Shown here: positions 27,182-35,951 of the stretch, piece by piece
Layout of the letters: every line of letters begins with the position of its first letter
Numbering within the stretch: the stretch's first letter is position 1
Source of the DNA: Burkholderia sp. HI2500
GTDB lineage: Bacteria > Pseudomonadota > Gammaproteobacteria > Burkholderiales > Burkholderiaceae
NCBI RefSeq assembly: GCF_002223055.1
Contig: NZ_NKFL01000007.1
Coordinates: forward strand, 620,001-684,000
DNA length: 64,000 nt
Reading direction: 5' to 3'
The notes under the pieces: generated by a model
Database searches by the model: none
The model's input: only the letters and a program-made list of their open reading frames with translations
What the model was told of the DNA's origin: nothing
Program-made: the position numbers and the translations under genes

Positions 27182-28138
27182 ATGAAACTCGGCTCTCGCA
27201 TGCTCGTCGTCGCAGGCCTCACGATCGCCGGCATGGCCGCCAGCGCGCCGGCCGGCGCAGCCGACCTGCCGGCGGTCAACCTCGGCATGACCAGCTTCCT
27301 CGACGGGATGCCGCCGGCCGGCGCCGGCTGGTACGGCACGCAGTACCTGCAGTACTACACGGCCGGCCGCGTCAACGACAATGCGGGCAACAAGGTCGGG
27401 TTGCCGAAGCAGGACATCGACCTGTTCGCGGGGCTGAGCCAGCTCGTCTATCAGTCGCCGCTGACGTTCGCGGGCATGCATCCCGGCCTCGACGTGATCC
27501 TGCCGTGGATCGCGTCCGCGCGAACCGACGACGGCATCGGCAACGTCGCGCTGAATGCGCGCGCCGGCTTCGGCGACCTGCTGATCGGCCCGTTCATCCA
27601 GTTCGACCCGGTGATGGGCGCGCAAGGCCCGCGCTTCGCGCAGCGCGTGGAGTTCCAGTTCATCGCGCCGACCGGCGCGTACGATCCTTCGCGGGCGATC
27701 AATCCCGGCAGCCATGTCTGGTCGTTCGATCCGTACTGGGCAGCGACGCTGTGGCTCACGCCCAAGTGGACCGTGTCGTGGCGGCTGCATTATCTGTGGA
27801 ACGCGACCAACCATCAGCCGGCCACGTCGCTCGGCCCGGACGTGACGTCGACGCAGGCCGGCCAGGCGATCCACGCGAACTTCGCGACCGAATACGAAGT
27901 GCGCCCCGGCCTGCGGCTGGGACTCAACGGCTACTGGCTGCGCCAGACCACCGACATGAAGACAAACGGGCAGGACGTGCCGGGCACGCGGGAGGCCGTG
28001 TTCGCGATCGGCCCGGGGGCCATGTATAGCTTCTCGCCGCAGGATCATCTGATGTTCAACGCGTACTTCGAAACCTATGCGCGCAACCGGCCGCAGGGCA
28101 CGCGGATGGTGCTGCGGTATGTGCATCACTTTCAGTGA
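27182..28138 (+). CDS. SphA/MetA-type outer-membrane channel for aromatic uptake
   Basis: A 318-residue outer-membrane protein with a signal peptide to about residue 28 (ending APAGAA). The body is a beta-barrel of the phenol-degradation meta-pathway family (MetA_deg/SphA), with NLGMTSFLDGMPPAGAGWYGTQYLQYYTAGR near the start and LRYVHHFQ at the end. Such channels sit in aromatic catabolic operons and are thought to admit hydrophobic substrates; here that would be indole or a relative. It is the last gene of the iif operon and carries the strongest ribosome site in it. It converges on the ATPase gene 36 bases away. Confidence 0.85.
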   Translation: MKLGSRMLVVAGLTIAGMAASAPAGAADLPAVNLGMTSFLDGMPPAGAGWYGTQYLQYYTAGRVNDNAGNKVGLPKQDIDLFAGLSQLVYQSPLTFAGMHPGLDVILPWIASARTDDGIGNVALNARAGFGDLLIGPFIQFDPVMGAQGPRFAQRVEFQFIAPTGAYDPSRAINPGSHVWSFDPYWAATLWLTPKWTVSWRLHYLWNATNHQPATSLGPDVTSTQAGQAIHANFATEYEVRPGLRLGLNGYWLRQTTDMKTNGQDVPGTREAVFAIGPGAMYSFSPQDHLMFNAYFETYARNRPQGTRMVLRYVHHFQ

Positions 28139-28174
28139 CGGCCGCGAACGGCGACGACGTGCCCCCTCCATCGC

Positions 28175-30118
28175 TCACGCGCCGTGAACGTCCTCGTCGA
28201 TCCGCAGCAGCCGGCCGGCGTTCGCAATCACGACGAACGTGCCAACGTTGTGCAGGATCGCCGCCCACACCGCGCCGAGCATGCCGGTCGCGGCGAGCGC
28301 GATCACCGCGAGCGTCCACGCGAGGCCGATCGCCGCATTGGTCGTCGCCGTGCGACGGCATTGTCGGCCAAGGCGGATGCAGGTCGGAATCCGCTTCAGG
28401 TCGTCGCCCAGCAGCACGACATCGGCCGATGCGATCGCGATGTCGACGCCACGCTCGCCCATCGCGATGCTCGTCGAGCCGGCCTTGATCGCCAGCACGT
28501 CGTTCAGCCCGTCGCCGACGACGAGCGGATGCAGGCCCGCACCGATCTCGCGCATCACATAGTCGAGCTTGTCGTGCGGCAGCGCCTGCGCGACCACCGT
28601 CTCGATGCCGGTCTCGGCCGCGACCTTGCTCGCGACGCGCTCGCGGTCACCCGTCAGCAGCGTCTGCCGCGCAAGGCCCAGCGTCCGCAGTTCGGCGAGC
28701 GCATCGCGCGCATCGGGCCGCAAGGTGTCCGCGAAACCGAACCACGCGAGCAGCCGCCCGTCGAGCACGAGGCCGACGAGCGGCCCGTCGAATCCTTCCG
28801 GCGGTGACGGCAAGTCACCGGCATGGTCGGCGAGCAGCGTGGGCCGGCCGAGTACCGCCGTGCCGTCCGGCGTGTCGGCGACGACCCCGAGCCCGCGCAA
28901 TTCCCGCGTGCGCTCGAACGGCGCAACGGCAGCGCCGGTCAGGCCTGACGCGGCGGCATCGCGAACGAGCGCGCGGCTCGCCGGATGCGCGCTGCTTTCG
29001 CCGAGCCGCGCGGCCAGCGCACGCGCCTGCGCGCCGTCAACGCCCGGCTGCAGCCACACCTGCCGCACGTGCAATTCCCCGCGGGTGAGCGTGCCCGTCT
29101 TGTCGATCACGAGCGAATCGACTTCGGCGATCTTGTCGAGGAACGCGGCATTGCGAAACAGGATGCCGTGCCGCGCGCCGACCGCGATCCCGGCAATGGC
29201 CGTGGACGGCGCGGCGAGCACCAGCGCGCACGGGCACGCGGCCACGATCACCGCGAGCATCGCCGATGCATTCGAGGACGTGAACCAGACGATCGCCGCG
29301 ATCAGCAGCACGAGCGCGAGATATGCGCCCATGTGCCGCTCGAGCACTTGCGTGACGGGCGGTTTCGCCTGTTCCGCGTGCTGCATCAGCGCGATGATCT
29401 TGCCGAGCGTCGAATCCTTGCCCGTGTGCGTGACGTCGATGCGCAGCACGCCGTCGAGGTTCAGCGCGCCGCCATACACGGCGCTGCCTGCGTCGACGTC
29501 GTGCGGCACGGATTCGCCGGTGATCGGCCCATTGTCGACGCTCGACGTGCCCGCGACGACGACGCCGTCGACCGGAATGCGCGCGCCGGCCACCACTTCG
29601 ATGCGGTCGCCCGCACGCAGCGCGTCGTACGCGACTTCGACGACACTGCCGTCGGTGCCGATACGGCGCACGCGGCCGGCCGTCAGCCGGCCGAGCGCGC
29701 GGATCGCCTCCTGCGAACCGAGCACGCTGCGCTCTTCCAGTGCATGGCCGAAGGTCATCACGATCGGCAGCAACGCGGCTGTCGTCATGTCGCCGATCGC
29801 CCACGCGGCCAGCATCGCGAGCGCGATCAGGCGATCGGTCACGCCGTGCAGGCTCGGCGCGCGCAGGCTGTGCCACGCGCTCGCGAACACCGGCCCCGCG
29901 ACGATCAGCGACGCGAGCGCGGCGAGCAGTTGCGCGAGCGTGTCGCCGCCGGCCGACAGCACGCGCCATGCGAACGACAGCACGAGCAGGCCGCCCCCGA
30001 GCAGCGCCAGCGCGATCTGCCGCGTGATCGTGCGGCGTTCGTCGGAGGACAGCGCGTAGGCGGTCGTGCCGGCAGGCGCGGCGTCCGGCTGCGTGGCCGG
30101 TTCGGCGAGCGAATTCAT
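28175..30118 (-). CDS. P1B-type metal-translocating ATPase without an N-terminal metal-binding domain
   Basis: A 647-residue inner-membrane pump. Metal-site motif CPC is at 295-297 (ACPCALVLAAP), the phosphorylation motif DKTGTLT at 339-345, TGES at 200-203, the SSAHPASRAL nucleotide loop near 380 and the hinge GDGLND near 558. About eight membrane helices are expected. The last helix carries LHNVGTFVVIANAGRLL rather than the DxG of classic zinc/cadmium pumps, so the metal is uncertain. No HMA or His-rich region precedes the first helix. The gene overlaps the upstream HflK-like gene by ATGA, so translation is coupled to the SPFH proteins. It probably exports a transition metal in a membrane microdomain organised by those partners. 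Confidence 0.92.
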   Translation of the reverse strand: MNSLAEPATQPDAAPAGTTAYALSSDERRTITRQIALALLGGGLLVLSFAWRVLSAGGDTLAQLLAALASLIVAGPVFASAWHSLRAPSLHGVTDRLIALAMLAAWAIGDMTTAALLPIVMTFGHALEERSVLGSQEAIRALGRLTAGRVRRIGTDGSVVEVAYDALRAGDRIEVVAGARIPVDGVVVAGTSSVDNGPITGESVPHDVDAGSAVYGGALNLDGVLRIDVTHTGKDSTLGKIIALMQHAEQAKPPVTQVLERHMGAYLALVLLIAAIVWFTSSNASAMLAVIVAACPCALVLAAPSTAIAGIAVGARHGILFRNAAFLDKIAEVDSLVIDKTGTLTRGELHVRQVWLQPGVDGAQARALAARLGESSAHPASRALVRDAAASGLTGAAVAPFERTRELRGLGVVADTPDGTAVLGRPTLLADHAGDLPSPPEGFDGPLVGLVLDGRLLAWFGFADTLRPDARDALAELRTLGLARQTLLTGDRERVASKVAAETGIETVVAQALPHDKLDYVMREIGAGLHPLVVGDGLNDVLAIKAGSTSIAMGERGVDIAIASADVVLLGDDLKRIPTCIRLGRQCRRTATTNAAIGLAWTLAVIALAATGMLGAVWAAILHNVGTFVVIANAGRLLRIDEDVHGA

Positions 30119-31158
30119 CGGGCGGTTCCGGGCAGGATCAGGTTGGAAGTATCGTGCGGATCGATCGTCGTCACGCGTCCGGCTTTCGACAGCACATGCT
30201 GCATGCGATCGCGATACAGCCGCGCCAGCAGCCCCGGATCGCCGTTCTCGCGAAGCGTCGCGTCGAGTTGCCGGATGTCCAGCGTGTCGGTCTGCGCGGT
30301 CGCGACGCGTTCGGCCGCGTGGGCCTGCGCGTCCTGCACGATCCGGTCGGCATCCTGCTGCGCATCCTGGCGCCGCTGTTCGGCGGCGGTGCGGGCTTCG
30401 GCGATGGTCCGTTCAGCGACCTGCAGCGACGTCAGCACCGCGTTGAACGCATCGGCGGCCGCTCCGGGAAACGCGGGCTGCACGTCGACGCGCGCGATTT
30501 CGACGCCGAGCCCCGCGTGCGCCGCGTCGAGTGCGCGCAGGTGCCGCGCGATCGTATCGGCGAGATCGCCGCGCAACCGTTCGCGACGCGCGGCCATCTG
30601 CCGGTCAGCGGCCAGTTGCTCGGGCCGCGCGACCAGGATCGCGTCGAGATCGCGGGTCGCCGCAACTTCGACGGCCGACGCGGACACGATCCGCTCGAGC
30701 GCCGCGTCGAGGCGAGCCTGCTGCAGCACGTACGCGTACGGATCGCTGACCCGGTAATAAAGCACCGCGCTCAACGCGACCGCGCCGCCGTCGCCCGTCA
30801 GCACGTAGCCCGAACCGGCGAGCGCGTCGGGCAACCGCGCGACGCCCTTCGCGGACGGCGCGAGCGCCCGCGGATCGCGGTCGAGCGAGCGGATCCGCTG
30901 CTCGAGCACGCGCGCGGCGCCCGGCACGAGCAGGACCGATTCGAACGGCTGCGGCCACGCGATCACGAGCCCGGCGTCCTGGGTACGCACGAGCGCGCCG
31001 AACCGCATCACGACCGCGCGGCTGTCCGCCGGAATCCGCCGGATGTTCGAGCCGGCCCACGCGCAGGCGGCGAGCACCGCGAGCGCGGCGACGAACCAGA
31101 ACGACAGACGCACGGCCTGCGCGCCCGGCCCGAGCGGCGGTGCGGACGGCTCGCTCAT
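30115..31158 (-). CDS. HflK-like SPFH membrane protein
   Basis: A 347-residue inner-membrane protein with one N-terminal helix (residues 18-36) and an SPFH domain from IPADSRAVVMRFGALVRT to about 230, followed by a long Ala- and Glu-rich coiled coil. HflK and HflC proteins form large cage-like rings around FtsH protease; this copy is distant from the standard pair and lies in a metal-ATPase operon. It overlaps both neighbours by ATGA, giving a tightly coupled HflC-like, HflK-like, ATPase order. A regulatory or scaffolding role for the ATPase is inferred from this gene order only. Confidence 0.85.
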   Translation of the reverse strand: MSEPSAPPLGPGAQAVRLSFWFVAALAVLAACAWAGSNIRRIPADSRAVVMRFGALVRTQDAGLVIAWPQPFESVLLVPGAARVLEQRIRSLDRDPRALAPSAKGVARLPDALAGSGYVLTGDGGAVALSAVLYYRVSDPYAYVLQQARLDAALERIVSASAVEVAATRDLDAILVARPEQLAADRQMAARRERLRGDLADTIARHLRALDAAHAGLGVEIARVDVQPAFPGAAADAFNAVLTSLQVAERTIAEARTAAEQRRQDAQQDADRIVQDAQAHAAERVATAQTDTLDIRQLDATLRENGDPGLLARLYRDRMQHVLSKAGRVTTIDPHDTSNLILPGTAR

Positions 31159-32186
31159 CGCGCGGCCTTGTGTGCCTTGGGCGCCGGCGCGGCCTGCGCC
31201 GACGCGTCGCCCGGGCCCTGCACGAGCACGCGGAACGGCGCGGCGTCGGTACGCAGGATCAGGTTCGTATTGGTGCCGACCACCGTGTTCAGCGTGTCGA
31301 GCGAACGCAGCATCGTGTACAGGTGCGGGTTGCCCGCATAGCTCTTGCCGTAGATGTCGGCCGCGTCCTTGCGCGATTGCGCTTCGATGCCGGCCGCTTT
31401 CACGTTCGCATCGGCCAGTGCGATGCGCGCGTCGCGCTCGGCATCGGAACGGATCTGCGCGGCCTCGCGATTGCCCTCCGCGGTACGCTGCGCGGCCACC
31501 GTCTCGCGTTCCGCGCTCATCCGGTCGACGGTCGCGGCGAGCGTGACGGCCGGCAGCGTGAGCCGTTCGAGCCCGACCTGGGCGACGCGCACGCCATAAG
31601 CCGAATAGAGCTGCGCATCGATCTGCCGGCGCAGCGCATCTTCGAACTCGCCGATCTTCACCTGGGCCGGATCGGTGTTCACGAGCGACGCGAGATCGTA
31701 TCCGGCGGACGTCGTCTGCAGCGCGGAGCCGACGAGCGAGCGGATCTGCCGCGCCGCTTCGTCCGGCTCGTTGCCGACCGCGCGCATGAAGCGCCCGATG
31801 TCGCGCGCATCGGCCGGCACGCGCCACGCGACGTAGGCCTCGACGATGATGCGCAGCCCGTCGCGGGTACCGACGTCCTGCAGGCCGCTCGACGTGGTGT
31901 GCAGGCGCAGGTCGACGGGCGTCACCGCGTCGATCGGCGCGGGCAGGCGCCACGCGAGCCCGGGTTCGAGCAGCACGCGCACCGGCCGGCCGAAGCGCGT
32001 GATCACCGACGCCTCGCCGGCACGCACCTGCACGAAGCTCGCCACCGCGAGCGCGACGAGCACGCACAGCACCGCGACGGCCACGCGCAGGCGAAACGCG
32101 CCGGGCGGCTGCGGCGCACCGTGGTGCGCGTGATGAGGATGGCCGTGGTGCGCATGATCATGCGCGTGCGAATGAAACAGACTCAC
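31155..32186 (-). CDS. HflC-like SPFH protein with a His-rich N-terminus
   Basis: A 343-residue inner-membrane protein. Residues 5-22 hold eleven His, as repeated HxH and HH pairs, ahead of a single helix at about 33-52; this looks like a metal-binding tail on the cytoplasmic side. The SPFH domain follows (VRAGEASVITRFGRPVRVLLEPGLAWRLP), then a helical region with the HflC-like SAERETVAAQRTAEGNREAAQIRSDAERDA and GKSYAGNPHLY. The start codon is GTG at 32186; no ATG is suitably placed. The His-rich tail is unusual for HflC and may supply or sense metal for the ATPase two genes downstream, which lacks such a domain. Confidence 0.88.
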   Translation of the reverse strand: MSLFHSHAHDHAHHGHPHHAHHGAPQPPGAFRLRVAVAVLCVLVALAVASFVQVRAGEASVITRFGRPVRVLLEPGLAWRLPAPIDAVTPVDLRLHTTSSGLQDVGTRDGLRIIVEAYVAWRVPADARDIGRFMRAVGNEPDEAARQIRSLVGSALQTTSAGYDLASLVNTDPAQVKIGEFEDALRRQIDAQLYSAYGVRVAQVGLERLTLPAVTLAATVDRMSAERETVAAQRTAEGNREAAQIRSDAERDARIALADANVKAAGIEAQSRKDAADIYGKSYAGNPHLYTMLRSLDTLNTVVGTNTNLILRTDAAPFRVLVQGPGDASAQAAPAPKAHKAAR

Positions 32187-32225
32187 GATGTCGCCCCGGG
32201 TGCGGCGTCGCCCGCGTGCGGCGCG

Positions 32226-32250
32226 GCGACACGGCGTGTTGCCGTGTCGC
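32226..32250 (-). promoter_or_regulatory. Stable intercistronic hairpin between two SPFH genes
   Basis: A perfect ten-base-pair stem (32226-32235 with 32241-32250) closes a five-base loop in the 93-base gap between the 631-residue SPFH gene and the HflC-like gene. There is no T run. It could adjust the ratio of upstream and downstream products by attenuation or RNA processing. Confidence 0.5.
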
Positions 32251-32279
32251 GCCGTCCGTGCGGAAATCGCCGCGACATG

Positions 32280-34175
32280 TCAATGGATGCCGGCAAGATC
32301 GCCGGCAGGCGTATTGCGAAGATCGACGGTCGCCCGCGTGCCGTCGGCCAGCCGGTCGTCGATGATCGTCATGCGCGCGTCGCGCAGGCCGCGTTGCAGC
32401 CGGTCGAGGTAATACTCGAACGGAAACGCGGGGCCGCCGAGCCGGTATGCGACCAGGTCGGCGTCGAAATCGATCTGCTGCACGCGCGCCGACGACATCG
32501 TGTCGCCGGCCTGCGCTTCGGCGTGCGCGACCCGTTCGAGCGCCTGCTGCTGTGCGTTGCCGAGCAGGCCGGCCGCGAAGCCGCGCGCCTGCGCGACGCT
32601 GCCCTGCGCGCGGATCTGCGCGGCCTGCACGTCATGGAACGCGGCGGCCGCGCCGGTCGGCGGATGCACGCTCTCGATCACGACCGCAATCACGTCGACG
32701 CCGCTTTGCAGCCGGTCGAGCTGCTGCTGGATCGCGCGCTTCAACTGGCCGGCCATCGCGGCCTGATTGGTTTCGAGCAGCGATTCGAGCGTATGCGACG
32801 CGAGGTAGTGCACGAGTTCGCGATTGGCGCTCGTGCGCACCGTGCTTTCCGGGTCGATCGTGCGATAGAGCGCCGCGCGCGCGTCGGCATCGGTCGGGCC
32901 GAGCCGGTAGTCCACCCGCACGTCGGCGTTGACGATCTGGAAGTTCTGGCGGTCGCCGTTCGCGCCGGCGATCACCTGGGTGGTTTCCCACGGATGCGGC
33001 ACATCCCAAAGACGGTCGAGGCGTTCGGGTGTCGGGCCATCGGCCGGCACGGGCGACGTATCGGCGCCGCCGTCGCTCACGTTGCCCGCGATCGCGACCT
33101 GGTGCACCGCGCCGTTGTCGACGATGCGCGCGCGCCCGAACGGCCAGGGCAGGCCGACGTGCAGGCCCGGCTGCCAGACGGCGACCGGCGCGCCGAAGCG
33201 CTCATAGACCGCGCGCTGCTCCGGGTTCAGCACGACGACGGCGGTAAGCAGCCATGCACACGCGACGGTGGCGGCGAGCGCGCCGGGCAGCAGCCGCACG
33301 AAGCTGCGCCAGCCCCAGCTCTGCCGCAGGTCGATGCCGTAACGATGGCGCAGTTCGGCGCCGAGCGACGCGAACGGCGACGGGCGCCGGCTCAGCAGCC
33401 CGGCGATCGCGCTGGTCGGCACGATGGCGCCGCGCGGCACCGCAAACCACGACAGCACGCCGCGCAGCGCCAGTTCGGCGGCGACGGCAGCATTGAGCAG
33501 CGCGACCGCCCGCACGAGCCCGTCTGCGGGGCGGTGCCGGAACGCGAACCCTGCAGCGGCCAGCGCACCCGCGAGCGCGGTGACGAGCGCGACGCGCAGC
33601 ACCCGCGTGAGCGACGCGGACACCGCCGAACGGCTGGCGGCCGCCGCATGGTGGCGTTCAGCGACGAGTGTGAGGAAGGCGAGCACGATGCAGGCCGCGC
33701 CGGCCGCGAGCGTCGGCTCGGGCGCAGCCATCGCGCGCACCAGCATCCCGGGCGATGGCGGCTGCCACGCGAGCGCGGCCAGCGCGACGGAGAGCACGCC
33801 GCCCGCGGCAACGGCCCACGGCCGCCAGTCGATCGCAGCGGCGATCGCCGGCCACGGGTTGTCGTCCTGCTCCGGCTCGTGCTTGCGGCTGAACGCATCG
33901 CGCAGCCAGTCGCCGATCAGCGTGGCGGCCGATAGTTCGGGAGGATCGCGGCGCGCGCGGCCGGCGAGCAGCACGCCGATCGCGACCACGAGTACGTTGC
34001 ACCAGGCACTGGCAAGCGGCGCGCACCAGCGCAGGTCGGCGGGGAGGAAGTCGACCGCGCCCAGCGCGCCGAGCGTGGCGACCAGCAACGCGGCGGCGCC
34101 TGCGACCGGCGCGAGTGCGTCGCGGCTGGCCGGATTGCCGGGAATGTCGTCGTTGCCTTCCGCCTGTTGCCCCAT
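32280..34175 (-). CDS. HflK-like SPFH protein with an added polytopic N-terminal region
   Basis: A 631-residue inner-membrane protein. The first 300 residues hold about six to eight hydrophobic segments, far more than the single helix of normal HflK. From about residue 315 (VLNPEQRAVYERFGAPVAVWQPGLHVGLPWPFGRARIV) the protein is a typical HflK SPFH domain, including NFQIVNADVRVDYRLG, and ends with a helical region (QIRAQGSVAQARGFAAGLLGNAQQQALERV). The ATG at 34175 has AAGGA seven bases upstream. It opens the four-gene SPFH/ATPase operon. The extra membrane region may hold the partner ATPase or sense its substrate; I know of no experimental description. Confidence 0.85.
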   Translation of the reverse strand: MGQQAEGNDDIPGNPASRDALAPVAGAAALLVATLGALGAVDFLPADLRWCAPLASAWCNVLVVAIGVLLAGRARRDPPELSAATLIGDWLRDAFSRKHEPEQDDNPWPAIAAAIDWRPWAVAAGGVLSVALAALAWQPPSPGMLVRAMAAPEPTLAAGAACIVLAFLTLVAERHHAAAASRSAVSASLTRVLRVALVTALAGALAAAGFAFRHRPADGLVRAVALLNAAVAAELALRGVLSWFAVPRGAIVPTSAIAGLLSRRPSPFASLGAELRHRYGIDLRQSWGWRSFVRLLPGALAATVACAWLLTAVVVLNPEQRAVYERFGAPVAVWQPGLHVGLPWPFGRARIVDNGAVHQVAIAGNVSDGGADTSPVPADGPTPERLDRLWDVPHPWETTQVIAGANGDRQNFQIVNADVRVDYRLGPTDADARAALYRTIDPESTVRTSANRELVHYLASHTLESLLETNQAAMAGQLKRAIQQQLDRLQSGVDVIAVVIESVHPPTGAAAAFHDVQAAQIRAQGSVAQARGFAAGLLGNAQQQALERVAHAEAQAGDTMSSARVQQIDFDADLVAYRLGGPAFPFEYYLDRLQRGLRDARMTIIDDRLADGTRATVDLRNTPAGDLAGIH

Positions 34176-34439
34176 CGGGGATTCCTTACGTACGCGTTAC
34201 AGGATGCGCAGGAGTCCGTGCGGAATGCTGCGAGCGGCAATGTAGCGCGGCGGATGACGAAACTCAAGGCATCGATGCGATTGGCTCGACGGATGAAACA
34301 GTCGTGCGGATGGAACCTTTCCGCCACATTACGCGCAACGTGCGCAGCCGATATCCGGCACGGCGCATCGGCCTGGATTCAGATCAGATGCCGGCCCGCC
34401 ACCGACTCGATCTCGAGCACGCAGGCATGCGGGTATGCG

Positions 34440-34462
34440 GGGGGTGCCGCCCGGCGGCCCCC
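34440..34462. terminator. GC-rich hairpin at the end of the molybdenum hydroxylase operon
   Basis: Arms ggggg/ccccc and gccg/cggc form a compact stem that ends at the cytochrome stop codon. It lacks a T run. The 286 bases from 34176 to 34461 hold no gene and should include the promoter of the SPFH operon. Confidence 0.4.
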
Positions 34463-35436
34463 TACTTCGCCGCCTGCGCCGCCGGCGTGAACGAGCACTT
34501 CGGATCGTTCTTGCCCCGCGCCGAACAGCACTCGAGCAGGTCGCTCACCGACTTCACGTTGGCCGCGTTCCACTCGTCGCGGCTGCGGTTGTTGTCGATC
34601 GGCATCCAGTGCGTCAGCGGATAGCTGCTCGCCAGCGGGTTGCTGCCTTTCGGCGGCGGCAGCAACCCGGCGGCGAGCGGCACGTAGATCTTGCAACTGT
34701 TCTGGTCGCCGATCCGGTGGCAGCCGATGCAGGTGTTACCGGGCGTGCTGATCGCGTGCGACGTCCATGACGCGAAGTCGGCCCCGAGATTGACGTACTT
34801 GCCCCACGGATCGGTCGGCACGCGGTTCCAAACCTGCCCGATCCATGGGCTGTACATGACCGGGCTCGCGTCGTGGCACGACACGCAGCGCTTCGTCGCG
34901 GTCGCAGCCGGTTTCCACCAGAATTCCGCGGCCGACGGCCGGCCGGGCGGCGGGGTCTTCTCGTTCGGCGGCGGCACGCGCGACGCGTCCATGCCGCCCG
35001 TGCCGCCCTTGTCCGCATGAAACCAGCAGGTCTTGCCGTTGCGCACGTGGTGCAGCACGATGTCGACTTCGTCGTAATACGGGCTGCGGTTCTCGCGGAT
35101 CTGCTTGCGACGGCAAAACGCCGAGATCTGCGTGTCGCCGTGGGACAGGTCGAGGATCTTCGAGTAAGGCGTGCATTGCCCGGAGGTCGGCGCGTCGTAC
35201 GGCAACAGCGCCGGGCGATCGCAGGTCATGTGTGCCGTGTACCGCGCGGGCACGCTGCCGTTGACGGTGATCGGCACGTCCGTCCCGCTGTTGCAGTCGA
35301 ACGCGGGAATCTCGCCGATTTCGTCGGTGCACTGCTGCGCGTATTCGTGCAGGGAGGCATCGGCGCCTTCCGCGGCAAACGAGGCGGGCGCGGCCAGCAG
35401 CATCGCCAGCGCCGCGACGCAGGTCCTGATCGTCAT
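34462..35436 (-). CDS. Periplasmic cytochrome c-type subunit with two haem motifs
   Basis: A 324-residue exported protein with a signal peptide to about residue 22 (ASFAAEG). Two c-type haem-binding motifs, CVSCH at 184-188 and CIGCH at 236-240, lie in the C-terminal half. The N-terminal half carries several other Cys that may form disulfides. It is the third gene of a molybdenum hydroxylase operon and overlaps the FeS-subunit gene by ATGA. Its expected job is to pass electrons from the periplasmic hydroxylase to the respiratory chain, as in isoquinoline- and aldehyde-oxidising homologues. The distances between haem motifs are unlike those of the usual three-haem subunit, so it may be a different cytochrome family recruited to this operon. 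Confidence 0.85.
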   Translation of the reverse strand: MTIRTCVAALAMLLAAPASFAAEGADASLHEYAQQCTDEIGEIPAFDCNSGTDVPITVNGSVPARYTAHMTCDRPALLPYDAPTSGQCTPYSKILDLSHGDTQISAFCRRKQIRENRSPYYDEVDIVLHHVRNGKTCWFHADKGGTGGMDASRVPPPNEKTPPPGRPSAAEFWWKPAATATKRCVSCHDASPVMYSPWIGQVWNRVPTDPWGKYVNLGADFASWTSHAISTPGNTCIGCHRIGDQNSCKIYVPLAAGLLPPPKGSNPLASSYPLTHWMPIDNNRSRDEWNAANVKSVSDLLECCSARGKNDPKCSFTPAAQAAK

Positions 35437-35951
35437 GCCGCCTCCTTCGTGTAGCGCATCGCCACCTTGCGGATGGCCTCGATGTATTTGACGTAGCCGG
35501 TGCATCGGCACACGTTGCCGCCCACCCACGTCTCGATCATCGCGTCCAGTTCGGCGGCGGGCACCGGCTGCGCGCGCAGATGATCGAGCATCGCGGTCGC
35601 GGCCATCAGGAATCCCGACGCGCAGTAGCCGCACTGGAACGCGAACGATTCGAGAAAGCTCTGCTGCAGCGGCGACAGCGTGCCGTCCTGCGCGAGCCCT
35701 TCGATCGTGTACACGTGCATGCCGGCCATCGCGCTGACCGGCGTCGAGCACGACAGCGTCTTTTCCATCGGCGCGTCGGGCGTGTTGCGCACGCCGACCG
35801 TGCACGCACGGCACACGCCGATGCCGCAGCACAGCTTCGTGCCGGTCAGGTCCTGTCGTTCATGCAGGAAGTCGATGAGGTTCATGTCGGCGTCGTCGGC
35901 TGCTGCCTCGACGGGCTGGCCATTCACGACCATGCGGATCGGATCGCTCAT
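35433..35951 (-). CDS. [2Fe-2S] subunit of a xanthine-dehydrogenase family enzyme
   Basis: A 172-residue protein with two [2Fe-2S] centres. The plant-ferredoxin-like centre uses Cys42, Cys47, Cys50 and Cys68 (CCGIGVCRACTV), and the second uses Cys107, Cys110, Cys148 and Cys150 (CGYCASG and CRCTGY). It resembles the small subunit of isoquinoline 1-oxidoreductase (IorA-type). It has no signal peptide and is presumably carried across the membrane with its Tat-exported partner. The gene overlaps both neighbours by ATGA. Confidence 0.93.
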   Translation of the reverse strand: MSDPIRMVVNGQPVEAAADDADMNLIDFLHERQDLTGTKLCCGIGVCRACTVGVRNTPDAPMEKTLSCSTPVSAMAGMHVYTIEGLAQDGTLSPLQQSFLESFAFQCGYCASGFLMAATAMLDHLRAQPVPAAELDAMIETWVGGNVCRCTGYVKYIEAIRKVAMRYTKEAA

